A stretch of DNA of 64,000 nt, from contig PVBG01000027.1 in assembly GCA_002968845.1 (NCBI GenBank), positions 1 through 64,000 on the forward strand, written 5' to 3'. Source of the DNA: Neorhizobium tomejilense. Its GTDB lineage: Bacteria; Pseudomonadota; Alphaproteobacteria; Rhizobiales; Rhizobiaceae. The position numbers were made by a program, and so were the translations under genes. This document shows, one piece after another, positions 1 through 7,860 of the stretch; position 1 is the first letter of the stretch; the number at the start of each line of letters is the position of its first letter. The notes below the pieces were generated by a model. It was given only the letters and a program-made list of their open reading frames with translations. It made no database searches and had not been told where the DNA came from.

Positions 1-50
1 GAAAGACCCCTCCCTAACCCTCCCCACAAGGGGGAGGGGACCCGTCGCGT
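1..50. repeat. Palindromic CT/GA-rich intergenic repeat (partial)
   Basis: A CCTCCC/GGGAGG-type hairpin (CCCTCCCC, then ACAA, then GGGGGAGG) lies just downstream of the gltX stop. It resembles the left part of the fuller element at 18673-18810, and is probably cut by the window edge. It could also act as the 3' stem-loop of gltX mRNA. Confidence 0.5.
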
Positions 51-56
51 ATGCCT

Positions 57-1514
57 TTACTTTCCGTCGCCCACCATCGAAGCCACGACCGTCGCCGCGA
101 CCTTCAGCCGCTGGCGCACAACCGAGCGGCCGAGCAGGGCCATGCTGTCGAACAACGGCAGCGAACGGGACGAACCCGACATGGCCACGAACAGCGGCGG
201 GGTGACGACGCGCAGTTTCTTGCCGAGACGGTCGGAAATGGCGCGCAGCTCGGCATCGATCGTTTCGGTGTTGAACTCGAGCATCTTTTCGAAATCCGCC
301 TGCACCGTATTGATGATCTCCAGCGTTTCCGCCGGGCTCGTCTTCAGGCCGGCAAACGACGCGGGCGTCAGGCCGACATCGTTGGACAGGAGGAAACCGG
401 CGAGGTTCGGCAGCTCGCCGAGCCTGGAAATTCGGCTCTGCGACAGTTTCAACCCTTCGGTCAGGCGCTGGTTTTCCATCGCCCATTCGAGCGTCCGCGC
501 GATGAACTCCTCCGGAGACAGCTTTTCGCGCAGCCAGCGGCCGTTCAGCCAGTCGAGCTTCTGGATGTCGAAGATCGCGCCGGCCTTGGAGAGGTTGTCC
601 GGGTCGAACTTTTCGATCAGCTCGTCCATGGTCAGCATCTCTTCGCCCTCGGCGATCTGGATGAAGAACAGGCCCAAAAAGTTCATCAGCGCTTCCGGCA
701 GGTAGCCGAGCGCGGAATAATAGGAGATCGAGGTCGGGTTCTTGCGCTTCGACAACTTCGACTTGTCGGCATTCCGCATCAGGGAGAGGTGCATGAACAC
801 CGGCTGTTCCCACTCGAAATACCGGTAGAGCAGGATGTGCTTCGGCACCGATGCCAGCCATTCCTCGCCGCGCGCCACGTGGGTGATCTTCATCAGATGG
901 TCGTCGATGACGTTGGCCATGTGATAGGTCGGCATGCCGTCGCCCTTGATCAGCACCTGCATGTCGACCGAATCCCACGGGATCGACACGTCGCCGTAAA
1001 CGCCGTCATGGAAGTCGCAGGAACCTTCGGTCGGGATCTTCATGCGGATGACCGAGCCTTCGCCGGCCGCCATCTTGGAGGTCACTTCCTCGGCCGTCAG
1101 GTTCAGGCAAAGACCGTCATATTTCGGCGGCTTGCCGGCGGCGCGCTGGCCCTCGCGCATCTGCTCCAGGCGTTCCGGCGTGCAAAAGCAGCGGAAGGCG
1201 TGGCCCTTGTCGAGCAGCTGCTGGGCATAGGGCTGGTACATGTCCTTGCGGTCGGACTGGCGATAGGGACCGTAGGGTCCGCCGACATCCGGGCCTTCGG
1301 CCCAGGTCAAGCCCGTCCAGCGCAGCGCGTCCAGAACCTTCTGCTCGAATTCTTGCGTCGAGCGCGTCGCATCGGTATCCTCGATGCGCAGGATGAATTC
1401 GCCGCCATGTTTCTTGGCGAAGAGATAGTTGAAGAGCGCGATATAGGCGGTGCCGACATGCGGCTCGCCGGTCGGCGAGGGGGCGATGCGGACGCGGGGC
1501 TTCGTGGCGATCAT
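57..1514 (-). CDS. gltX: Glutamate--tRNA ligase
   Basis: This cytoplasmic class I aminoacyl-tRNA synthetase charges tRNA-Glu with glutamate. The 485-residue length is usual for the family. The N-terminus carries the APSPTGEPHVGT stretch with the HIGH-like signature at residues 19-22, and the KMSKS-type loop KLSKR lies at residues 253-257. RIEDTDATRS near residue 45 is the conserved amino-acid-binding segment. Alphaproteobacteria often have two GltX paralogues, one of them able to charge tRNA-Gln non-discriminatingly; which one this is cannot be decided from this sequence alone. No strong Shine-Dalgarno is seen before ATG 1514, but the start gives the expected N-terminus. The gene is convergent with nothing and stands apart from the downstream permease gene by 129 bp. 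Confidence 0.95.
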   Translation of the reverse strand: MIATKPRVRIAPSPTGEPHVGTAYIALFNYLFAKKHGGEFILRIEDTDATRSTQEFEQKVLDALRWTGLTWAEGPDVGGPYGPYRQSDRKDMYQPYAQQLLDKGHAFRCFCTPERLEQMREGQRAAGKPPKYDGLCLNLTAEEVTSKMAAGEGSVIRMKIPTEGSCDFHDGVYGDVSIPWDSVDMQVLIKGDGMPTYHMANVIDDHLMKITHVARGEEWLASVPKHILLYRYFEWEQPVFMHLSLMRNADKSKLSKRKNPTSISYYSALGYLPEALMNFLGLFFIQIAEGEEMLTMDELIEKFDPDNLSKAGAIFDIQKLDWLNGRWLREKLSPEEFIARTLEWAMENQRLTEGLKLSQSRISRLGELPNLAGFLLSNDVGLTPASFAGLKTSPAETLEIINTVQADFEKMLEFNTETIDAELRAISDRLGKKLRVVTPPLFVAMSGSSRSLPLFDSMALLGRSVVRQRLKVAATVVASMVGDGK

Positions 1515-1643
1515 GAAGAATGCTCTATCTGTGGCGGCCGGGAAGGCGCCAAGCCTGTTTTTGAAATGCGGATTGGCGCAGGCTTAGGCCATATTCAGCC
1601 GCAAGCGTCAAGGTTTTTGGCGTCAAGGTACTTGGCCGCAGCC

Positions 1644-3416
1644 CTACCTCACCGGCCAGACATAGAGCAGCGCCGGCACGCTGACGAGGATGATCAGGAA
1701 AGAAAGCGGCAGGCCGAGGCGCGGATAGTCGGAGAACTTGTAGCCGCCGGGGCCGAAGACCAGCGTGTTGCATTGGTGGCCGACGGGGGTGAGGAAATCG
1801 CAGCCGGCGCCGATCGCCACCGCCATCAGAAACGCCTCCGGCCGAAAGCCGAGACTGGTGGCGAAGCTCGCGGCGATCGGGCCCATGACGAGCACCGTCG
1901 CGGCATTGTTGAGGAACGGCGTCACCGCCATGGCAGTGACAAGGATCAGCCCCAGGGCACCCCAGGCTGGAAGCGTCGCGGCCACCTGGCCGAGCCAGCC
2001 TGCGATCAGCTCGCTGCCGCCGGTCGTCCTCAGCGAATCCGAAACGGGGATCAGCGCCGCCAGCATGACGAGGATCGGCCCGTCGACAGACTTGTAGAAG
2101 TCGTTGAGCGGGATCGCCCGGAAGACGACCATGCCGAGGGCGGCGGTGAAGAAGGCGACGGGGACCGGGGCGATGCCAACCGCGGTCGCGGCCATGGCAA
2201 GCGCCAGGATGACCAACGGAATGAAGGCACGCCGCTGTGTCCCAAGCAGGATTTCACGCTGGGCGAGCGGCAGCAGGGAAAAATCCTGCAGCACTGCGGG
2301 CAGGTTCCTGCGGCTGCCCTGCAGCACCAGCACGTCGCCGGCCATCAACGTCAGCTCGCCCAACCGCTGTGTCAACCGTTCGCCGCCCCGGCTGATCGCC
2401 AGAAGATTGATGCCGCGCGTATAGGAGAGCGCCAGTTCCTTGGCGGACAGACCTTTAAGCGACGATTCCTGGGTGATGATCGCCTCGACCGAGATCACGT
2501 CCGTCTGTGCCTGGCCTTTTTCCTTCAGCGGTTTTCCGGATAGTTTCAGCCTGCCGCCGGAGACGATCCGGTCGAGCGCCTTCGAAGGGCCTTCCAGCAT
2601 CACTACGTCGCCTTCGCGCAACGTCAGGTCCGGAAAGGGCGACATGCGGGACGTCCCGCGCAAAACGGCAGTGGCCAGCACTTCGCCGTCGGCATGCCTC
2701 AGAAGGTCGCTGAGCGGCTTTTCCAGCATCGTCGAGTCGGCGGTCAGGGAGACCTCTGACGTGTAGTTGGTGATCTCCACCGCCTCTTCGATCGAGCTGT
2801 TCTCCCGGGTGCGGCTTGGCACCAGCCAGTGAAAGAAGAGCAGGAAGGTGATGCCGACGACGGTCAGGATCGCCCCCATCGGCGTGAAGTCGAACATCGT
2901 GAAAGACGTGCCGGTCAGCTCTTCGCGCAGCCGCGAGACGACGATGTTCGGCGAAGTGCCGATCTGGGTCATCAGCCCGCCGAGCAGGGCGGCGAAAGCC
3001 ATAGGCATCAGGTATTTCGACGGGGAGGCCCCCGATTTCCGGGCGAACTGGAAGGCGACCGGCATCATGATCGCCAGAGCGCCGATATTCTTGATGAAGG
3101 CGGAAAGCACCGCCACGACGATCATCAGCAGCGCGAGCTGCGTGTGCAGCGTGTTGAGGTTCGGGAAGAATTTCTTTATCGCGGTATCAACGATGCCCGA
3201 CCGCGCCACGCCGGCGCTGACCACCAGCGCGCTGCCGACAATGATGACGATGTCGTCCGAGAAGCCGGAAAACGCCTTGCCGACCGGCACGACGCCGAGC
3301 GCGACGGCCAATACCAGCGCGCAGCAGGCGACCACATCATAGCGGAACCGATCCCAGATAAAGACTGCCATCATGATGGCGATGACGGAAAACGCGAGGA
3401 TCTGCTGAGTGGTCAT
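1644..3416 (-). CDS. SLC13-family permease with TrkA-C (RCK_C) domains
   Basis: This is a polytopic inner-membrane transporter of the DASS/SLC13 (CitT/ArsB-like) superfamily, predicted to co-transport anions such as sulfate or di/tricarboxylates with cations. In the 590-residue protein, hydrophobic segments fill residues 1-190 and about 400-590. Between them lies a cytoplasmic hydrophilic insert with two RCK_C-like repeats (around 215-290 and 300-375), the typical layout for this bacterial subgroup. The repeated segments LEKPLSDLL and LKGLSAKEL mark similar positions in the two repeats. A GTSPN motif in the first membrane half and NNAATVLVMGP in the second match the substrate-binding hairpins of the fold. 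The substrate cannot be read from sequence. The start at 3416 has AAGGGCGGC close upstream. It is divergent from the glutathione peroxidase gene. Confidence 0.85.
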   Translation of the reverse strand: MTTQQILAFSVIAIMMAVFIWDRFRYDVVACCALVLAVALGVVPVGKAFSGFSDDIVIIVGSALVVSAGVARSGIVDTAIKKFFPNLNTLHTQLALLMIVVAVLSAFIKNIGALAIMMPVAFQFARKSGASPSKYLMPMAFAALLGGLMTQIGTSPNIVVSRLREELTGTSFTMFDFTPMGAILTVVGITFLLFFHWLVPSRTRENSSIEEAVEITNYTSEVSLTADSTMLEKPLSDLLRHADGEVLATAVLRGTSRMSPFPDLTLREGDVVMLEGPSKALDRIVSGGRLKLSGKPLKEKGQAQTDVISVEAIITQESSLKGLSAKELALSYTRGINLLAISRGGERLTQRLGELTLMAGDVLVLQGSRRNLPAVLQDFSLLPLAQREILLGTQRRAFIPLVILALAMAATAVGIAPVPVAFFTAALGMVVFRAIPLNDFYKSVDGPILVMLAALIPVSDSLRTTGGSELIAGWLGQVAATLPAWGALGLILVTAMAVTPFLNNAATVLVMGPIAASFATSLGFRPEAFLMAVAIGAGCDFLTPVGHQCNTLVFGPGGYKFSDYPRLGLPLSFLIILVSVPALLYVWPVR

Positions 3417-3622
3417 GCCGCCCTTGACGTCGAGAGGTCCAGCGGGAGAATCACCGCTGGCAGAAGGATGGAGATGGTGCGGTCGCGCAGCCGATCAATG
3501 TGGTGAGGCTTAAAGTTCCAGCGCAGTGGGCGCAAGAGGGACCCTATCCACTGGACAACGCAGGTCGCTTCGCTAGGGTATGGCCGTGGGGCTATTGAAT
3601 TGTTTTGAATGGAGATTTGTCG

Positions 3623-4165
3623 ATGACTGATGTTTTGAACGTGCCGGTGAAGCTGGCCGATGGCCGCGAGACCACGCTTGCCGAATACAAGGGCAAGGTG
3701 ATGCTGGTCGTCAACGTCGCCTCGAAATGCGGCCTGACCAAGCAGTATGAAGGCCTCGAAAAACTCTACGAAGACAAGCGCGGCGATGGTTTCGTGATCA
3801 CCGCCTTCCCGGCCAACAACTTCAAGGGCCAAGAGCCCGGCACCGACGCGGAGATCGTCGAATTCTGCCAGCTCACCTATGACGTCAAGTTCCCGATCTT
3901 CTCGAAGATCTCCGTGAAGGGCGAAGACAAGCATCCGCTCTACCAGGGCCTCACCGGCTCCGGCGTACCGACCACCGGGGACGGCCCGATGAAGGAAAAA
4001 CTGCGGGGCTTTGGCATGGAAGTCGAAGATGGCGAGATCGTCTGGAACTTCGAAAAATTCCTGATTGGCCGCGACGGCGAGATCAAGGCCCGTTTCGCGC
4101 CCGATGTCGACGCGCAGGACAGCCGGCTGGTCGACGCGGTCGAGCGGGAACTGGCGAAGAACTGA
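3623..4165 (+). CDS. Glutathione peroxidase (cysteine type)
   Basis: This 180-residue thiol peroxidase of the GPx family reduces hydroperoxides with glutathione or thioredoxin. The catalytic residue is a plain cysteine (Cys36 in NVASKCGLT), not selenocysteine. The partner residues are Gln70 (FKGQEPG) and the Trp of IVWNFEKFLIG, completing the Cys-Gln-Trp triad. The ATG at 3623 is preferred over an in-frame TTG at 3605, because GGAGA at 3611-3615 lies at the right distance from the ATG. No signal peptide, so it should be cytoplasmic. It stands alone, divergent from the SLC13 gene across a 206-bp gap. Confidence 0.93.
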   Translation: MTDVLNVPVKLADGRETTLAEYKGKVMLVVNVASKCGLTKQYEGLEKLYEDKRGDGFVITAFPANNFKGQEPGTDAEIVEFCQLTYDVKFPIFSKISVKGEDKHPLYQGLTGSGVPTTGDGPMKEKLRGFGMEVEDGEIVWNFEKFLIGRDGEIKARFAPDVDAQDSRLVDAVERELAKN

Positions 4166-4203
4166 GCGGCCCGGCAAAGCCGGAGCAATTCTTTGCCTTC
4201 CAA

Positions 4204-4566
4204 CTAGGCCGCTTCAGTGATCGCCATTTCTGCCGTGATGCGATCCCAGGGAACCTTGACCAGACCCTCCGCGGTCTTTTCGATTAGACCGACCTCGGCC
4301 AGAGCGACCACGTCGGCATGGACCCCGCGATAATCCCGCTTCAGGGAATGAGCGAGCTGGCGGATCGAGGAGGTGCCAGCCGCTTTCAGGGCACGCAGAA
4401 GCCGCCAGCGATTGGCGGTCAGCACCTTTAAGAGAAGATCCATGCTTTCGAAGGCGATCTCGCCCGGCTGCAGGCTGAAATCGCCGGCGTCGATCCGTGC
4501 TCCGGCCCTTGTCGCGTTTTCGAAAAACGCGTCCATATTAGAAACGTGGATCCGAACTTCGCTCAT
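4204..4566 (-). CDS. HTH DNA-binding protein, probable antitoxin partner
   Basis: A 120-residue protein whose middle (about residues 45-105) reads as a winged-helix/MarR-like domain: ANRWRLLRALKAAG, IRQLAHSLKRDYRGVHADVVALAEVGLI. This resembles the HVO_A0114 family of putative DNA-binding proteins that often accompany TumE-like genes. Its start codon overlaps the stop of the upstream toxin-like gene by 4 bp (ATGA), so the two are translationally coupled. By context it is the antitoxin and autorepressor of a toxin-first module. That role is inferred; no antitoxin activity can be seen in the sequence. Confidence 0.7.
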   Translation of the reverse strand: MSEVRIHVSNMDAFFENATRAGARIDAGDFSLQPGEIAFESMDLLLKVLTANRWRLLRALKAAGTSSIRQLAHSLKRDYRGVHADVVALAEVGLIEKTAEGLVKVPWDRITAEMAITEAA

Positions 4567-4850
4567 ACCTTCAACTCCCGGCGGACATCGTCTTCGAAAT
4601 CCCCGATCATCCGTTCGAGGCTCTCGAAACGATAGGGTTCCTCATGATCGCGATAATGGCGATGATCGCCTTTGCCAGCTTCGTTGTCGTAGCCAATAAT
4701 TCGCTCTCCCGGGCGTCCGAAGAAAAGCGAATATTTCAATCCATGTGGACGTTCCACGTTGGGATCGGGAAGCTGCCAGACCTTCATCTGGATGATCCTT
4801 CCATCATCCAGATGAAATTTCCGATCCATGATTAGGGTCGCTCGCGCCAT
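4563..4850 (-). CDS. TumE-family (DUF6516-like) toxin
   Basis: A small 95-residue protein rich in charged residues, with the pattern DGRIIQMKVWQLP near the N-terminus and HGLKYSLFFGRPGERIIGYDNEAGKGDHRHYRDHEEPY in separate parts of the middle. The combination YDN...KGDHRH...H is typical of proteins annotated as the toxin of TumE-type toxin-antitoxin modules. It is the first gene of a two-gene unit and overlaps the HTH gene by 4 bp. The toxin mechanism is not known to me and is not visible here. The family assignment rests on recalled motif patterns and on the partner gene. Confidence 0.65.
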   Translation of the reverse strand: MARATLIMDRKFHLDDGRIIQMKVWQLPDPNVERPHGLKYSLFFGRPGERIIGYDNEAGKGDHRHYRDHEEPYRFESLERMIGDFEDDVRRELKV

Positions 4851-4924
4851 TTGATGCTTTATCTAGCATATGCTGAATATGGCATCAAGGTGATGCTCGA
4901 CTTGATGGAAGGGAAACGCCACCA

Positions 4925-5689
4925 TCAATGCAGCGTCTGCCCGCCGCCCTTCTTCTTGCGGGCGTTCTTGGCGAACATGTTGAGCGCTTCCACCGCCGCG
5001 GAGAAGGCCATGGCGGCGTAGATGTAGCCCTTGGGCACGTGCACGCCAAAACCTTCGACGATCAGGGTGCCGCCGATCATCAGCAGGAAGGCGAGTGCCA
5101 GCATGACGATGGTCGGGTTTTTCTCGATGAAATTTGCAAGCGGGGTGGCGGCGATCAGCATGACGGTGACGGCGGCGAGGACGGCGACCACCATGATCGG
5201 CAGATGCGGGGTCATGCCGACGGCGGTGATGATGCTGTCGATCGAGAAGACGAGGTCGAGCAGCAGGATCTGGCCGATCGCAGACGCAAAGCTCATCTTC
5301 AGTACATCCTTGCCGGCGCCGACCAAGTCTTCCTTGTGGTCGTCGACATCGACGGAGTGGTGGATTTCCTTGGTCGCCTTCCAGACGAGGAATAGACCGC
5401 CGGCGATCAGGATCAGATCCTTCCACGAGAAGCCGTGGCCGAAGGCCTCGAAGAGGGGGTTGGTGAGCTGGACGATCCAGGCGACGGTGCCGAGCAGGGC
5501 GAGACGCATGACAAGCGCCAGGCCGATGCCGATCTTGCGGGCACGCTCACGATTTTCGGGCGGCAGCTTGTTGGTGAGGATGGAGATGAAGATGAGGTTG
5601 TCGATGCCGAGCACGACTTCCATGACGACGAGGGTGACAAGCGCCACCCAGGCGGCCGGATCCTGAACCAGCACGACGATATCCTGCAT
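4925..5689 (-). CDS. TerC-family integral membrane protein
   Basis: A 254-residue membrane protein of the TerC/Alx family, which is linked to tellurite resistance and, in studied members, to manganese export and metalation of exported proteins. It shows about seven hydrophobic segments and the two family signatures with intramembrane acidic residues: EVVLGIDNLIFIS (first third) and LDLVFSIDSIITAVG (middle). A cytosolic loop (HHSVDVDDHKEDL) separates the halves and the C-terminus is basic (ARKKKGGGQ). An ATG lies two codons upstream (5695), but the ribosome site GAAGGGA abuts it directly, so the ATG at 5689 has the better spacing. It appears monocistronic. Confidence 0.9.
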   Translation of the reverse strand: MQDIVVLVQDPAAWVALVTLVVMEVVLGIDNLIFISILTNKLPPENRERARKIGIGLALVMRLALLGTVAWIVQLTNPLFEAFGHGFSWKDLILIAGGLFLVWKATKEIHHSVDVDDHKEDLVGAGKDVLKMSFASAIGQILLLDLVFSIDSIITAVGMTPHLPIMVVAVLAAVTVMLIAATPLANFIEKNPTIVMLALAFLLMIGGTLIVEGFGVHVPKGYIYAAMAFSAAVEALNMFAKNARKKKGGGQTLH

Positions 5690-5760
5690 CAACATTCCCT
5701 TCTTTCAATCTCAAGGCGTAATTGCCTGACCGATTTAAGGGCTGATGAGCGGAAGACAAG

Positions 5761-5783
5761 AGGAGGTTGCGCTACAACCTCCT
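5761..5783 (-). terminator. Hairpin downstream of tetR
   Basis: A perfect 9-bp stem (AGGAGGTTG / CAACCTCCT) with a 5-base loop sits 4 bp past the TetR stop. Read on the minus strand it is followed by the T-rich CTTGTCTT, so it may be a weak intrinsic terminator. Confidence 0.5.
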
Positions 5784-5787
5784 GAAA

Positions 5788-6489
5788 TCAGGCATGTTCT
5801 TTCGTTTTTGCGGTCACGGAATTGTCATGGACGCCATACGCTGCCATGAAAACCCGGATCGCTCCGGTAACGACGTGGTCGATCTCGTTGAACGGCGGGA
5901 CGTCGTCGAGATCGCCGAAAAGGCGAAGCTTGAAGAAGGTGCCGCTTACCATGTCGACGAATTGACGGGCTGCGAGATCGGTATCCTCTACCTTGAGATT
6001 GCCGAGCTCCACGTGGCGTCTGATGAAATCCTCAAGCACGGTGCGGACGTTCTGGGTCGGCGAATTGAAAAAATGCCGACAGAGGCTCGGCAGGCGATCG
6101 ACGACGCCGATCACCGTACGCATCGCCTCGATCACCTGCGATGCGGTGATGTGCGTCGCAAAACCCATGCCGAAACGGTAGAGGCCGTCCTCGACCTCCT
6201 CGCTGCCTGCAAGGATGTCGCGCATGCGCAGCGTAATCCGTTCGCGCTCACGGGCGATAATCGCGCCGAACAGGTCTTCCTTATTCTGGAAGTAGACGTA
6301 GATCGTCCCTTTCGAAACACCTGCCTCGCGGGTGATGTCGTTCATGCTTGCCGCGTCGAAGCCGAGCTTCATGAAGACGCTTTTCGCCCCGTCGATAATC
6401 TGCTCCCGTTTCGCCGGGTCCTCGCCCGCTGCGAAACGTCCGGCGGGAACCGGATCACACCTTTCCAGTTTCCTTGTCTGCCTGGCCAT
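5788..6489 (-). CDS. TetR/AcrR-family repressor of the emrAB operon
   Basis: A 233-residue regulator with a TetR helix-turn-helix at about residues 28-72 (REQIIDGAKSVFMKLGF, then GVSKGTIYVYFQNKEDLF) and a longer helical ligand-binding C-terminal part. Its N-terminus has an extra basic stretch (ARQTRKLERC). It is divergent from emrAB, and the 135-bp gap holds two matching palindromic operators around overlapping promoters. It therefore very probably represses both itself and the pump, with a pump substrate as inducer. The ligand is unknown. Confidence 0.88.
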   Translation of the reverse strand: MARQTRKLERCDPVPAGRFAAGEDPAKREQIIDGAKSVFMKLGFDAASMNDITREAGVSKGTIYVYFQNKEDLFGAIIARERERITLRMRDILAGSEEVEDGLYRFGMGFATHITASQVIEAMRTVIGVVDRLPSLCRHFFNSPTQNVRTVLEDFIRRHVELGNLKVEDTDLAARQFVDMVSGTFFKLRLFGDLDDVPPFNEIDHVVTGAIRVFMAAYGVHDNSVTAKTKEHA

Positions 6490-6512
6490 TTCGATGCCCT
6501 TTTTTAACCTTT

Positions 6513-6530
6513 TCGAACCGAGCGGTTCGA
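6513..6530. promoter_or_regulatory. TetR operator 1 (tetR-proximal)
   Basis: A perfect inverted repeat TCGAACCG-AG-CGGTTCGA of 8+2+8 bases lies 24 bp upstream of the tetR start. It shares GAACCGA-CGGTTCGA with the second site at 6575-6590, the usual sign of one repressor binding both sides of a divergent promoter. Confidence 0.8.
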
Positions 6531-6536
6531 TTGCCC

Positions 6537-6567
6537 TTGATATGTGTCATCGATGGGTCTATGTCAA
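6537..6567. promoter_or_regulatory. Overlapping divergent promoters for tetR and emrA
   Basis: On the plus strand TTGATA (6537-6542) and TATGTC (6560-6565) are 17 bp apart and point to emrA. On the minus strand a perfect TTGACA (complement of 6562-6567) and CATATC (complement of 6539-6544) are also 17 bp apart and point to tetR. The two promoters overlap almost completely between the operators, so repressor binding at either end should affect both. Promoter calls are by eye. Confidence 0.55.
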
Positions 6568-6574
6568 GCTCGCT

Positions 6575-6588
6575 GAACCGATCGGTTC
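6575..6588. promoter_or_regulatory. TetR operator 2 (emrA-proximal)
   Basis: A perfect 14-bp palindrome GAACCGATCGGTTC, extended on the right by GA as in operator 1. It lies between the plus-strand promoter and the emrA start at 6625, so bound repressor would block transcription into emrAB. Confidence 0.8.
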
Positions 6589-6624
6589 GATGGAATACGA
6601 CGCTCCCAAGACGGTAGATACAAG

Positions 6625-7839
6625 ATGACGTCCTCTCAGAATTCCGGCGCACTGCGCGCCGTGACGACGGAAAACGCTGGCCTTGCCAAGGTTGAGGCCC
6701 TTAAGGACTCGCCGGCTGCGGAACAGCCCGCGACGGCCGAGGCGATTGCGGTTCCCGCGGTCGCCAAGGCGCCTGAAAAGAAGAAACGCCGCAGTCTGCT
6801 GTTGCCTGTCATCGCGCTTGCCCTCCTCGGTGGCGCTGGCTGGTATGGTTACAACTGGTGGATCGATGGTCGGTTCCTGGTTTCCACCGACGACGCGTAT
6901 GTCGAAGGCGATATCGCGGTGATCTCGCCAAAGGTGTCCGGTTATGTCGCCAAGGTCAATGTCGTCGAGAACCAGGCCGTCAAGGCGGGCGAACCGCTCG
7001 TCACGCTCGACGACGGCGATTATCAGCTTGCACTTCGCAAGGCACAGACGGCTATCCAATCCGCCAATCTCGCCGTCTCCCGCATCGACGCGCAGATCGT
7101 CGGCGGCGAAGCGGCGCTGAAGCAGGCCCAGGCCCAGCAGGGCGCTCTCGAAGCCGCGGTTCGCGGTGCCGAAATCACCCAGAAGCGCGCGACGAGCCTG
7201 CAGGCAAGTGCGGTCGGCACCGCCGCGGCGCTCGACAATGCGGAGATCGCGCTTGAACAGGCCCGCGCCAATCTCGTTGCCGGCCAGGCGGCGGTCGCGT
7301 CGGCCCAGGCCAATATCGGCCTCCTGCGTGCCCAGCGCGACGAGGCGGTCAATACGATCCATACTCAGGAGCTCGCCCGGGACCAGGCCCAGCGTGATCT
7401 GAACTTCACGGTCCTGAAAGCGCCCTATGACGGCGTCATCGGCAACCTCTCGGTCCAGACGGGCGATCTCGTCTCGACCGGCAAGCGGCTCGCGTCGCTG
7501 GTGCCGCTGACCGAGCTCTATATCGAGGCGAATTTCAAGGAAACCCAGCTCGGCAACCTGCAGCCGGGTTCCAAAGTCCGCGTGCATGTGGATGCTTATG
7601 AGGATCACAACATCACAGGCACTGTGGTGTCGATCGCGCCGGCTTCCGGTGCCGTCTTCTCGATGCTGCCGCCGGAAAATGCCACCGGCAACTTCACCAA
7701 GGTCGTGCAGCGCGTTCCGGTTCGCATCTCGATCCCGAAGGAAGACCTCGAACGCCAGCGCCTTCGTGCCGGCTTGAGCGTCGTCGTCGACGTCGATACC
7801 CGGACCGCGCCCGGCATCAGCGCCGTCGCTGCCAAGTAA
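6625..7839 (+). CDS. emrA: EmrA/HlyD-type membrane fusion protein
   Basis: The periplasmic adaptor of a tripartite multidrug efflux pump. The 404-residue protein has a cytoplasmic N-terminus of about 55 residues rich in Ala/Glu and ending KKKRR, one transmembrane segment (about 58-75), then a biotinyl-lipoyl-like domain (DDAYVEGDIAVISPKVSGYVAKVNVVENQ), a long alpha-helical hairpin rich in Ala and Gln (about 130-255), and the second lipoyl half plus a beta-barrel (VLKAPYDGVIGNLSV, then SLVPLTELYIEANFKETQL). This is the standard EmrA order. It is followed 21 bp later by emrB in one operon under the divergent TetR regulator. The ribosome site before 6625 is weak. Confidence 0.92.
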   Translation: MTSSQNSGALRAVTTENAGLAKVEALKDSPAAEQPATAEAIAVPAVAKAPEKKKRRSLLLPVIALALLGGAGWYGYNWWIDGRFLVSTDDAYVEGDIAVISPKVSGYVAKVNVVENQAVKAGEPLVTLDDGDYQLALRKAQTAIQSANLAVSRIDAQIVGGEAALKQAQAQQGALEAAVRGAEITQKRATSLQASAVGTAAALDNAEIALEQARANLVAGQAAVASAQANIGLLRAQRDEAVNTIHTQELARDQAQRDLNFTVLKAPYDGVIGNLSVQTGDLVSTGKRLASLVPLTELYIEANFKETQLGNLQPGSKVRVHVDAYEDHNITGTVVSIAPASGAVFSMLPPENATGNFTKVVQRVPVRISIPKEDLERQRLRAGLSVVVDVDTRTAPGISAVAAK

Positions 7840-7860
7840 AGAGAACCAAGGAGAGCGGCC

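Noticed and set aside
51..2543. Long plus-strand open frame across gltX and the SLC13 gene
   Set aside because: It is antisense to two well supported genes and its translation is Arg/Gln/His-rich with no domain, as expected for a shadow in GC-rich DNA.
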